Source: Planctomycetota bacterium
Lineage (GTDB): Bacteria > Planctomycetota > Phycisphaerae > UBA1845 > Fen-1342
Direction: 5' to 3'
Length of the DNA stretch: 38,205 bases
Assembly: GCA_016235145.1 (NCBI GenBank)
Contig: JACRLV010000070.1
Location: forward strand, 1,096-39,300
In this document: one piece after another, positions 16,318-24,497 of the stretch
Position numbering within the stretch: the stretch's first letter is position 1
Layout of the letters: every line of letters begins with the position of its first letter
Program-made: the position numbers and the translations under genes
The notes under the pieces: model-generated
What the model was told of the DNA's origin: nothing
The model's input: the letters and a program-made list of their open reading frames with translations, nothing else
Database searches by the model: none

Positions 16318-19122
16318 ATGAAGTCGTCGAAAGCGTTGGCTGCGTTGGTTTGCGGCGGCGGGTTGTTCTTGACCGGTTGTCCGACGGTGCCGCCGTCCGA
16401 GTTCGTTCCCGGGCAGACGGGCGACGCGACCTCCCTCGGCGCCACCGCTAGCGTGGTCGTCCTCTCGCCGGTGAGCAACCTGGCAATCGCCGGCGGCACT
16501 CCCGTCGAGGTCAACTGGTCGACCGTCGCCACCACGAACTTTGCGATCCTCGACGTCATCGTCGACAAGGACCAGGATCCGTCCAATGGCAATGAAGTGG
16601 TCATGCTCGAGAACATCTCGCTGACGCAGCAGTCCGCGCTGATCAACACGGCGACGCTGGAAGCCGGCAGCTACTATGTGGGCGTGCGGCTGTTCGAGCG
16701 TAATGAACTCGCGGCGTCGGACTACGCCCCCGGCCGCCTCATCGTGAATCAGGCCACACAACTGTACTTCAATTCGCCGCGAAGCAACTTCACGTTCGAC
16801 CGCACGGAGGCGATCGCGCCGCGTTTCGACGTCGATTGGACGCTTCTCGACCCCGACAGCACGGTGACGGTGAAGATCCTGCTGGATCCGGACAGCACGC
16901 CCGACGGCGACGAGTTTCTGCTGCGCACGAGCACGTCGCAGACCGGCGACCGCTTCACATTCAATCTGCCCACGGCGAGTTTCCCGGCTGGAACCTACCG
17001 CATCCTGGCCCTGGTAAATGACGGCATTGCGGACACGGCCTTCTACGCTCCAGGCTCAATCCGGCTGCGGGCTCGGTTCGCCGGCGCGCTCGATCTCCGA
17101 AATCTTGGCCTCCCGAGTGCACCGGTGGCCGGCGCAATCTTCGAAGGATTCAACCCGCGCGACAACAACGGCAGCTTCCTGGCTCGTTGCCGCGATCTGG
17201 ATCGCGACGGCCTGGGCGACTTCATCATGCTCGCCCAGTTCGGCAAGCCGTTCTATTCCTACGATCTCCAGCGGGTCGGCGTCGGCGAGGCCTACCTGGT
17301 GTACGGGCGGCGCGAGCGGTTCTCGGGAACAGTCAGCGTAAACTCAACCGGGCGCCTGTTCCGCGGCGACGTGTTCACCGGCGTTCCCGAGGTTCAGGAT
17401 CCGATCCGTCCGACGCGCGGGCTTTCCAGTTTCACGATCCTGTCCGATTGGGAGCGCGATGGCCTTCGCGACATGGCCTTTGGCGTTCCTTTTACGGACT
17501 CGCTGCCGGTGAACGCCCTGGATTCGCTGGGCTATTTCCGAACCGGCGGGGTCGTCGTCGTATCGACCGCGACATTGCGGCCGGACTACGGCTTCCCCGG
17601 AGGGCTGACGCCGAATCTCGGCAACATCGGCAGCCTTCCCATGCATGGGACCGGACAGCTTCCTGGGTGCGCCGAAGGCTTTTATGGTCCGAAGGCGCCT
17701 CCCAGTGGACAAGGCGGCTCCAGCACGTATTACTGGCGCCATCTGACCAACGGCGAATTCACCCACGACCAGATCGGGTGCCGAATCTCGACCAACGAGT
17801 TCGGCGACAACTGCGGCGAGACGCTCAGCACCTACGACTTCGATTCGCTGATCATCTCCGTCCCAGACCAGGATCCGTTCATCGGGATGTTCGACTCCCC
17901 GGTGAGCGTTCCCGGCGGCGGCGCCATTTACACCTACAGCAACCTGGTTGACGGACCGTTCTATCCGTGGAACAACCTGAACACGCCGCCAGCCAACGCC
18001 GCGACCAATTGGGGCGGTATGCCAGCCCATCCCAGCTTTGACGTGATTCCGCACGACGGACCGTTCTACTACATCATTGGCGACACGCGGATTGTGAACG
18101 GTCCCGGCGGTTCCAATCTGCTGGCGATGCCCGGCTATACGGTCGACCCCGACGATTCGCCGGATCCCTGTTCGTTCACGGTGTCGGGGAATTGTCCCTC
18201 CGAAACCTCGACCGTGCGGTTCTGGAGCTCAGTGGAAGGAGGGCGGCTCAGCAATGCCGTGGGTGTGGATGATTTCAACGCCGACGGATTGCAGGATTAT
18301 CTGGTCGGCCAGCCGCTGGCGAATAACGGCGCGGGTACTTGTTACATCGTCTTCGGGCGATTGCAGCGCCTCGTGCTGGGCTTCGAGCTGAAGCTCGACG
18401 AATTGGGCCTTCCGATGAACACCACTCCGCCGGGGCAGGCGCGGATCTTCGACGGATTGCACGTGCGCGGCGGCGCGGGCGAGCGGCTCGGTCTGTCTCA
18501 GGACGCCGCGGGCGATTTCAACGGCGACGGCATCCCCGACGTCGTGCTGGGCTCGCCGCTCCTGAACCAGCGCCAGGGCGGCGCCTGCGTCTTCTTCGGC
18601 AGCCATGAACTCATCAACCTGACGGAAGACGAGATCGCGTTCAACGAAATTCCGACCCGCAACCTGGGCGTCATTATCACCGGCGAGACGGAGGGTGATT
18701 TGGCCGGTGCGCAAGTGGCGGGCACAGGCGACGTCGACGGCGACGGCCTTTCGGACATCCTGATCGCCGCGCCGGACAAGAGCGTGCGATTGGATCTCGA
18801 CGGCGACGGAACGCTCGACATCGACCGCGAGGGCTGCGGCGTGGTCTACCTGATTTATGGCTCCTCGACGCTGAGGGGAACCGTGAGCGTCAAGGATATC
18901 GGCACTGAAAAGCTCGGCGGCGCCATGTTCGTGGGCCGCAACAGCGGTGATCACCTGGGCGCCGGCCTCGGCGAGCAGGGCGACCGATCGCACGGAATCG
19001 CCAATGCCGGCGACGTCGACGGCGACGGACGAATCGATCTGCTGATCAGCTCCGTGCTGGCTTCGCCGCGCGATCGCGTGCGGGCCGGTGAGGTGTACCT
19101 GATCTACGGACAGGGCGATTAG
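16318..19122 (+). CDS. Large FG-GAP (integrin-alpha-like propeller) lipoprotein
   Basis: This is a 934-residue surface lipoprotein. The ATG at 16318 gives a clean lipoprotein signal (MKSSKALAALVCGGGLFLTGC, Cys21); the ribosome site is weak (GAGCGAAG). Residues about 45-255 form two Ig-like beta domains that resemble each other (DKDQDPSNGNE...LEAGSYYVGV and DPDSTPDGDEF...FPAGTYRIL). After that come repeated calcium-binding FG-GAP blades typical of the integrin alpha propeller: DRDGLGDFIMLAQFG, DDFNADGLQDYLVGQP, DFNGDGIPDVVLGSP, DVDGDGLSDILIAAPD and DVDGDGRIDLLISS, each followed by a YLVYG/YIVFG/YLIYG strand. Such propellers mediate calcium-dependent binding to proteins or glycans in bacteria. 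It sits between the small lipoproteins and shares their transcript direction, so a common surface assembly is plausible. Confidence 0.85.
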   Translation: MKSSKALAALVCGGGLFLTGCPTVPPSEFVPGQTGDATSLGATASVVVLSPVSNLAIAGGTPVEVNWSTVATTNFAILDVIVDKDQDPSNGNEVVMLENISLTQQSALINTATLEAGSYYVGVRLFERNELAASDYAPGRLIVNQATQLYFNSPRSNFTFDRTEAIAPRFDVDWTLLDPDSTVTVKILLDPDSTPDGDEFLLRTSTSQTGDRFTFNLPTASFPAGTYRILALVNDGIADTAFYAPGSIRLRARFAGALDLRNLGLPSAPVAGAIFEGFNPRDNNGSFLARCRDLDRDGLGDFIMLAQFGKPFYSYDLQRVGVGEAYLVYGRRERFSGTVSVNSTGRLFRGDVFTGVPEVQDPIRPTRGLSSFTILSDWERDGLRDMAFGVPFTDSLPVNALDSLGYFRTGGVVVVSTATLRPDYGFPGGLTPNLGNIGSLPMHGTGQLPGCAEGFYGPKAPPSGQGGSSTYYWRHLTNGEFTHDQIGCRISTNEFGDNCGETLSTYDFDSLIISVPDQDPFIGMFDSPVSVPGGGAIYTYSNLVDGPFYPWNNLNTPPANAATNWGGMPAHPSFDVIPHDGPFYYIIGDTRIVNGPGGSNLLAMPGYTVDPDDSPDPCSFTVSGNCPSETSTVRFWSSVEGGRLSNAVGVDDFNADGLQDYLVGQPLANNGAGTCYIVFGRLQRLVLGFELKLDELGLPMNTTPPGQARIFDGLHVRGGAGERLGLSQDAAGDFNGDGIPDVVLGSPLLNQRQGGACVFFGSHELINLTEDEIAFNEIPTRNLGVIITGETEGDLAGAQVAGTGDVDGDGLSDILIAAPDKSVRLDLDGDGTLDIDREGCGVVYLIYGSSTLRGTVSVKDIGTEKLGGAMFVGRNSGDHLGAGLGEQGDRSHGIANAGDVDGDGRIDLLISSVLASPRDRVRAGEVYLIYGQGD

Positions 19123-19200
19123 GCTGAATCGAATCCAACGGGTTGCCCGGCGAGGCCGCAGTGAACGGATCGCCGCGTGAGGAAGTACAGAGGATTGACC

Positions 19201-20007
19201 ATGAAGCGGATGATGGCGGGCCTTTTGGCGGCAACCAGTCTGATTCCGGGCGGATGCCCGGTCGATCAGCGCAATGCATTCCTGACGCTGACCGAGGAGT
19301 TGGGCGCGTCCTCCGCGAGCCGCGACGACTCTTCAGGCGGTTCCGGCAGCGGACAGACGACCAGCGGCACGTTCCGCCGGACGATGACGATCACGCTCGA
19401 GAACACCACCGACGAGGCCGAACTCAACGTGTCGGTCGCCGCCTGGGTGAACACCGGCAGCATTCGCTCGGCGGACCAGCAGGACGCACTGATTTCCAGC
19501 GGCTATGTGCAGCTCACGCACGAAGAGAGGATCGGTACGGCGTACACGCTGCCGCCGGGCACCTTCGTCTACAACGGGTCCGGACCGGCCGGCTCGACGC
19601 GGTTCGTTGTCCCGCGCGCGACCGGGGGGGCAGCTTCCGAAGATCAGATGAGTCTGGTGACGCCGGACACAATCCTGGTTTATCTGATGCCGCCGATCGG
19701 CTGCGAGACGACGGCGTTTGTCTTCACGGTTGAAGGGTTCCCGTTCGATTCCGATCCGCCCAATGTCGACGGCGTCGGGATGGGTATCGCAGCGGATGCC
19801 GGCGCGTACAACGTGCTGGGTACCAAGACGTTGGCACAGATTGACGCGTATCAGTGCAGTCCGTTTCGACCGGGCTTGTTCCTGAAGGTCGGCGGGGGCG
19901 CCCAGGAAAGCAATGAGTTTTCCGAGGGCGAAAATGTCCGGGTTCGTTTCTTCTTGCGTCCACAAGCCCTTGGAACACAAGACTTTGCAGAGGTGATTCT
20001 CGAATAA
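19201..20007 (+). CDS. Lipoprotein, diverged member C of the paralogous set
   Basis: This is a 268-residue putative lipoprotein. The ATG at 19201 (MKRMMAGLLAATSLIPGGC) is preferred over a GTG at 19177 because GAGG precedes it and it gives a compact signal with a GGC lipobox. A Ser/Gly-rich linker follows (DDSSGGSGSGQTTSG), then TMTITLENTTDEAELNVSVAAW, which resembles the opening strands of the two small lipoproteins in this run. A central cysteine (PPIGCETTAFVF) and a final QCSPFRPGLFLKV...GENVRVRFF stretch echo their mid and end landmarks, but the resemblance is weak. The domain is about 90 residues longer than in members A and B. The function is unknown. Confidence 0.7.
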   Translation: MKRMMAGLLAATSLIPGGCPVDQRNAFLTLTEELGASSASRDDSSGGSGSGQTTSGTFRRTMTITLENTTDEAELNVSVAAWVNTGSIRSADQQDALISSGYVQLTHEERIGTAYTLPPGTFVYNGSGPAGSTRFVVPRATGGAASEDQMSLVTPDTILVYLMPPIGCETTAFVFTVEGFPFDSDPPNVDGVGMGIAADAGAYNVLGTKTLAQIDAYQCSPFRPGLFLKVGGGAQESNEFSEGENVRVRFFLRPQALGTQDFAEVILE

Positions 20008-20125
20008 TTCGGGACGTGGCGATTGCCGCGTTGGCCCAGTTGGTGCGCCGATAGAATGGTAAGGACGCGAAGCAGTCGTTTGAGCCGCCGTCCGGGTAGG
20101 GAAAGGCATCACGAGGATTGACGTC

Positions 20126-21592
20126 ATGAGACACGCGCTTGTTGTTCTTGTTTCGGCGGCGCTTGCCGGATGGCTCGCTCCTGCGGCATCGGCCCAGGTA
20201 ACGGGAAATCCACCCAACGTCACCATTATTCGCTGGGAGGTCTTCCGATATCCCTACTTCGAGTCGACGGTCGTATATGACCGCGACGCGGCGATCGGGA
20301 CCTTGGCGTCCATTCGGCTGTTCGATCATTTCGAAAACGACATTGTCCAGGCCGACGTCGACGTCAGCGATCCCGACTGGATCCAGGAAATCACCGTCGA
20401 TCCGCAGACCGGCCAGGTCAACAACGGCAATGAGGCGGTCTTTCTTCGAATGAGAGCGTTCGGGTTGGAGCAGTTCGGCCCGCCAAGCCCTCCGCCGTTG
20501 TTGTTCCCCCGTGAAGGCTGGTTCCCTGACGATGAGGGCTTCCGTCCGATTCCCGGCCCGACCACCCCGTATCACTTCTACTACACCTTTGAATTTCTGT
20601 TCCCGGAGTTCATCGGGCGCAACCAGGCGCGCCTCCGCGGCGAGATCGACTTCGACGTGGCGTACCTGATCGAGTTTTGTGCAACGAACGAGAAAACGGA
20701 GGATCAGACGAAATGGGGATGCACCACGATCAACGCTTTCGTGCTTGAGAACCCGGAGTTCCGCCCGCCCAATCCGCAGTCGTTCGCCGACGCCGGCCCG
20801 GATCGAACGGTCGCCGCGGGCACGACGGTTCGGCTCGACGGCAGCCGCACCTTCGACGCGTTCAACATCGGCTTCAACCCGGCTGATCCGAACGTGATCG
20901 AAAAAGACCAGATCGTCTTCTCATGGGAATGGATGACCGGGCCGGTGCGCGTCGATCCGTCTCAAGCCGATTCACACGACCCCGTGGCGACGGTGGTGCT
21001 CAACTCACTCGGTGAATACGTCTTTCGCCTGACGGTCGCGGACGGCTCATCAGACGCGGTGCCGTCGTCTGACGTCGTCGTGATCAACGTCGTCGAATCG
21101 ATTCCGCCGAACAACCCGCCGACCGCGGTGATCGTCGGGCCGGCAAACGCGGTTCCCCTGGGGGCGGTCATCACGCTCGATGGTTCGCAGAGCTCGGACC
21201 CCGACGGCGATCCATTGACATATCGCTGGCGGCAGACGAACGAAATCGGCGAGCCGCTGCTTGGAGCCGACCTGCTGAAAGCGTTCCAGGCGCTCAGCGG
21301 CGTCGACGGAAATAAGTCGACCTGGCAGGCTGTCACCGAAGGCACGTTTTACTTCCGTCTGCTGGTCGACGACGGCGAATTTCTGGTCAACACCACGTTC
21401 ACCGTCCGCGTCGCCAACAACCAGACCAGCGGCCGGACAGAGCTGGCCACCACCAGTTCCGAGGATCCGGCGGTCGATCAGACGGACGCCAGCGGACTGG
21501 GGACCCCGCTGTTCCCCACTTGCGGGGCCGGCTTGGCGCCGCTCGCCCTGACCCCGCTTGCATTGCTGCTGATGCGTCGACGCTACGCATAA
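20126..21592 (+). CDS. Exported PKD-domain protein with C-terminal membrane anchor
   Basis: This is a 488-residue exported protein. The ATG at 20126 has GAGG nine bases upstream, and the signal peptide is MRHALVVLVSAALAGWLAPAASAQ. A unique beta-rich N-terminal region (about 25-215) is followed by two PKD-type Ig-like domains: one at roughly 225-325 (AGPDRTVAAGTTVRLDGSRTF ... YVFRLTVADG) and one at about 330-435 (AVIVGPANAVPLGAVITLDG, SSDPDGDPLTYRW, FYFRLLVDDGEF). The end is a Thr/Ser-rich spacer, then TCGAGLAPLALTPLALLLMRRRYA, a hydrophobic helix capped by Arg residues. That layout is like bacterial PEP-CTERM or MYXO-CTERM sorting tails, but neither diagnostic motif is present. It is the last gene before a strong terminator. 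Confidence 0.8.
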   Translation: MRHALVVLVSAALAGWLAPAASAQVTGNPPNVTIIRWEVFRYPYFESTVVYDRDAAIGTLASIRLFDHFENDIVQADVDVSDPDWIQEITVDPQTGQVNNGNEAVFLRMRAFGLEQFGPPSPPPLLFPREGWFPDDEGFRPIPGPTTPYHFYYTFEFLFPEFIGRNQARLRGEIDFDVAYLIEFCATNEKTEDQTKWGCTTINAFVLENPEFRPPNPQSFADAGPDRTVAAGTTVRLDGSRTFDAFNIGFNPADPNVIEKDQIVFSWEWMTGPVRVDPSQADSHDPVATVVLNSLGEYVFRLTVADGSSDAVPSSDVVVINVVESIPPNNPPTAVIVGPANAVPLGAVITLDGSQSSDPDGDPLTYRWRQTNEIGEPLLGADLLKAFQALSGVDGNKSTWQAVTEGTFYFRLLVDDGEFLVNTTFTVRVANNQTSGRTELATTSSEDPAVDQTDASGLGTPLFPTCGAGLAPLALTPLALLLMRRRYA

Positions 21593-21615
21593 ACGGTCGC
21601 TGAACTTGCGAAAAT

Positions 21616-21665
21616 CCGGGGCGCGCGGTCGGGCTGAATCCCGGCGGCGCGCCCCGGTGTTTTTT
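21616..21665 (+). terminator. Strong Rho-independent terminator closing the lipoprotein/PKD run
   Basis: A perfect 11-bp stem (CCGGGGCGCGC at 21616-21626, GCGCGCCCCGG at 21647-21657) contains an inner stem (CGGG at 21630-21633, CCCG at 21640-21643). It is followed by TG and six T's (21660-21665). It lies 24 bases past the PKD gene stop. Confidence 0.85.
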
Positions 21666-21727
21666 GCCGCCGGTGTATTATTGCCGGCGCACAATCCCGA
21701 CCTCGAACTCGAACTCGGGCGCAGACC

Positions 21728-23584
21728 ATGTCAATCGTCAGTGCAAGCAAGACGCCGCAATCCGACGCGGCCGCCTCCTGGCGGACGCGCGATTCGATCG
21801 CCGTCGCCCTGCTGGCCGCGGCTTCGCTCGTGATCGGCTGGACGCTCTTCGCACACTTCGTGCGCCCGCACGCGGATTTCTTCGAATTTCGCGAAAGCGG
21901 CCGGGCGCTGCTCGCCGGACACCTCCCGCCCACCATGAAACGCGCGCCGGTCTATCCGCTGGTGGTCGCGATCGGCGGGCGCTTCTGCGACATGGCGGGC
22001 GTCCGGCGGCTGCCGGCGGATCAATACGCCGCCGCTGCCCTGATCGCCTTTCTCTGGACGCCGCTTTGCGTGGTGCTTGTGTACGTGCTGGCGCGGCGCT
22101 GGTCGCGCGGCTGGGCGCCGATCGCGGCTCTGGGAGCGCTCCTGCTGCCGCAGGCCTGGCTGGCCGCGGCCCACACGCTCGTCGAACCAATGCTGGTCGC
22201 ACTCACCCTGGCGTCGCTTGCGGCCGTGCAGAGGCGGCGTTTCAAGCTCGCATATTTCGCCGCCATGCTTGCGTCGATGACGCGGTACGACGCCGCCGGA
22301 CTTCTGGCGGCGGTCGCCTGCGCGGAGTGGCTCTGCGGATCGCCGCTCCGCCGCGTGGCGGCACGATTCTGTTTGGCCTGCGTCCCATTGGCGCTGTGGC
22401 TGGGGCTGTCGGCCTGGACCTGGCAGGATCGCGCGCGCGACCATTACCTGGCGCAGATGGCAGAGCATGCCGCCGAGGACCGCCTGCGGTTCGACTGGAA
22501 ATGGACCGTTCGCGCCGCGCTCGGCGTGGCGAGCGGCTATGACGCAATTCAGACTCCCACATGGATGTCCGCCGCGCCGTTTCGGGTGACAGAGATACTG
22601 CGGGCGGCGTTCGTCCTGATACTTGGGGGATCGTTGATCGTCGGTCTGCGGCGACGCGATCCAACGATGATCGCGGCGCTGATCGGCCTGCTCGGGTATC
22701 TCGCCGTACACGCGATCTTCCCGTTCCGGTTTGAGCGGTTCTTGCTAATACCGGCGGTGGCGTTGTGGCCGCTGAGCGCGGTTGGCGCGGCTGCCGTTGC
22801 GGCTGCTGTATGCAAATTCCAACCCGTCTCGCAGGCGCTGGTCCTGGCGATCGCCATGGGGTGCGGGCTGGTTGGATTGAAAGGAGAACTCGGTGTGCTA
22901 CGCACCGCCTGGAGCGAGCTGGACGGCGGTGAAATTGTGCGCTGGTGTGCGGCGACGACCGTTACCGCCGCAATCAGCGTGCTGGCGACGACGTCGATGC
23001 GCGGCCGGACATGGCGAAGCCTGATCGCCGTCGCGGCTGCCGCAACGACCGCGGGAGCCGTCGCGCTGGCTGACCTTCGCACCGTTCGTCCGCTGTTGGG
23101 CGCGTATCAGCCGGACAACGGGCTCGTCGCTGCGGCGAGCTGGGTCCGCGACGAGCTGCCCGCGGATGCCCAGGTTTTGAGCGGTGTTGGAGGCCTCCTG
23201 TCGCTTTACAGCGGCGACGACAGGCCGCGTTTCCCGGCGTTTGAAGACCTGCGCGGCGAAACGTGGGACGAGATACGGGCGGAATGCGCCGACCGCGGAA
23301 TCGAGTACATCCTCTGGTACGATGAGATCTTCGCGGAACAGGGCGACTACTACGTTGCGAAATGGCGGTTGCCGCGATTCGGGACGCTCTGCCAGCCGAA
23401 TCCGCCCGGCGTGCGCGTCGTGAAACGCTTCTCGATGCCTCCCGCGACGACGGTGTTTGTGCTCACGCCTGCGCCGCCGCCAGCTCCTGCTTCGGCCTCG
23501 TCTTCCAGCGGCGATGCGGCCAGAGATATTGGTCCGGATGCCGGCGGATCGCCGCCTCCATCATCGCCGCGTAGGTATCCGTGA
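21728..23584 (+). CDS. Multi-spanning glycosyltransferase (GT39/PMT-like)
   Basis: This is a 618-residue membrane protein that should transfer a sugar from a lipid carrier to an acceptor on the outer face of the inner membrane. About ten hydrophobic helices are visible. The first loop has the acidic FEFRESGRALLAGHLPP stretch and KRAPVYPLVVAIGG, as in dolichyl-phosphate-mannose-protein mannosyltransferase-like (PMT_2) enzymes. A soluble part (about 460-600) follows, with the ending FEDLRGETWDEIRAEC and IEYILWYDEIFAE. The ATG at 21728 has only a weak purine-rich site. The final 40 or so residues are Ala/Ser/Pro-rich and run 122 bases into the 3' end of the convergent acyltransferase gene. The acceptor and sugar cannot be read from the sequence. 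Confidence 0.75.
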   Translation: MSIVSASKTPQSDAAASWRTRDSIAVALLAAASLVIGWTLFAHFVRPHADFFEFRESGRALLAGHLPPTMKRAPVYPLVVAIGGRFCDMAGVRRLPADQYAAAALIAFLWTPLCVVLVYVLARRWSRGWAPIAALGALLLPQAWLAAAHTLVEPMLVALTLASLAAVQRRRFKLAYFAAMLASMTRYDAAGLLAAVACAEWLCGSPLRRVAARFCLACVPLALWLGLSAWTWQDRARDHYLAQMAEHAAEDRLRFDWKWTVRAALGVASGYDAIQTPTWMSAAPFRVTEILRAAFVLILGGSLIVGLRRRDPTMIAALIGLLGYLAVHAIFPFRFERFLLIPAVALWPLSAVGAAAVAAAVCKFQPVSQALVLAIAMGCGLVGLKGELGVLRTAWSELDGGEIVRWCAATTVTAAISVLATTSMRGRTWRSLIAVAAAATTAGAVALADLRTVRPLLGAYQPDNGLVAAASWVRDELPADAQVLSGVGGLLSLYSGDDRPRFPAFEDLRGETWDEIRAECADRGIEYILWYDEIFAEQGDYYVAKWRLPRFGTLCQPNPPGVRVVKRFSMPPATTVFVLTPAPPPAPASASSSSGDAARDIGPDAGGSPPPSSPRRYP

Positions 23585-24497
23585 TCCATTGGAGCGGCTG
23601 CGGCTGCTGATCCCATTCGTGCGGGTGGATGATCCGCTCGACTTCGAGCCGATAGCGAAACGCGCTGCGCACGCGCACCATCTGGCCGATGATGATCGGC
23701 TTGCGGGTGCTCATCGCGAGCAGGCCGATCGATTTGTACCACGACGCCTTGCGATTGAAGAACATGGAAAAGACGCCTTTGCGGCCGGCGTCCTGGTCGG
23801 CAATGAAGCAGAGCGTGCCGCCCTCGGCGAGAAGCTGCGGAGCCTCGTCCGTCGCGCCTTTCTTGTGAATCAGCCGCAGGCCGCTGGCCGTGCGCGACGA
23901 CTCGATGAAATCCGTGAGCAGCGGGTTGTCCAGCGGTCGCATCACCGCCGTGAGCGGCAGCCCGAGCTGCGCCAGCGTAAATCCCAATAGCTCGAAGTTG
24001 CCGAAATGCGGCGTGATCATGATGGCGCCGTCGCCGAGCAGTAGCACACGCAGGGCGGGCGCGATCTCCGTGATTTCGACGTAGCGCGGCCAGGAGTAGC
24101 TGTTGACCAGCCGCGGCGTGAGTGCGGCCTCGACCAGATAAAGCTGCGCGAAATGCGCCAGGCAGTCGCGCGCGATGCGCTGAAGCTGCTCCTCGCTGTG
24201 CGTCGCGCCGAGCGCCGGACGGAGATTGGCCATGGCGCGATCGCGATCACGCTGCCGCGCCAGGAATCGAAGGAAGCCGGGCAGCCGCTCTTCCGGAATC
24301 CACGTCAGGGCCCACCAGATACGGCCGAAAAGCCGGGCCGTGGCGAGGTTCATCTCGATCGGGAAACCACTGATGACCAGAACCCACAGCCGCACCGCCG
24401 CGTAGAGCGCGAATTGGCCGACGGCCGTCGCGGCGTCGGGCGCGGCCTGCCACGCCGCGCGCCACCGCTGCCACGCCGATGGGCGCGGCGGCGTCAT
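23463..24497 (-). CDS. Lipid A biosynthesis acyltransferase-like protein (LpxL/HtrB family)
   Basis: This is a 344-residue inner-membrane protein expected to transfer a fatty acyl chain to a lipid A precursor or related lipid. An N-terminal hydrophobic segment (about 28-45) is followed by the acyltransferase motif H164-F-G-N-F-E169 (H-x4-E, the catalytic pair of this family). Further landmarks are IADQDAGRKGVFSMFF, the substrate-pocket region, and the closing YLWPHRRWKTRP motif characteristic of LpxL-like enzymes. The ATG at 24497 overlaps the TGA of the upstream glycosyltransferase by four bases (ATGA), so translation is coupled. It is the last gene of a three-gene minus-strand operon (26872 to 23463), and its 3' end overlaps the convergent GT39-like gene. 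Confidence 0.85.
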   Translation of the reverse strand: MTPPRPSAWQRWRAAWQAAPDAATAVGQFALYAAVRLWVLVISGFPIEMNLATARLFGRIWWALTWIPEERLPGFLRFLARQRDRDRAMANLRPALGATHSEEQLQRIARDCLAHFAQLYLVEAALTPRLVNSYSWPRYVEITEIAPALRVLLLGDGAIMITPHFGNFELLGFTLAQLGLPLTAVMRPLDNPLLTDFIESSRTASGLRLIHKKGATDEAPQLLAEGGTLCFIADQDAGRKGVFSMFFNRKASWYKSIGLLAMSTRKPIIIGQMVRVRSAFRYRLEVERIIHPHEWDQQPQPLQWITDTYAAMMEAAIRRHPDQYLWPHRRWKTRPKQELAAAQA

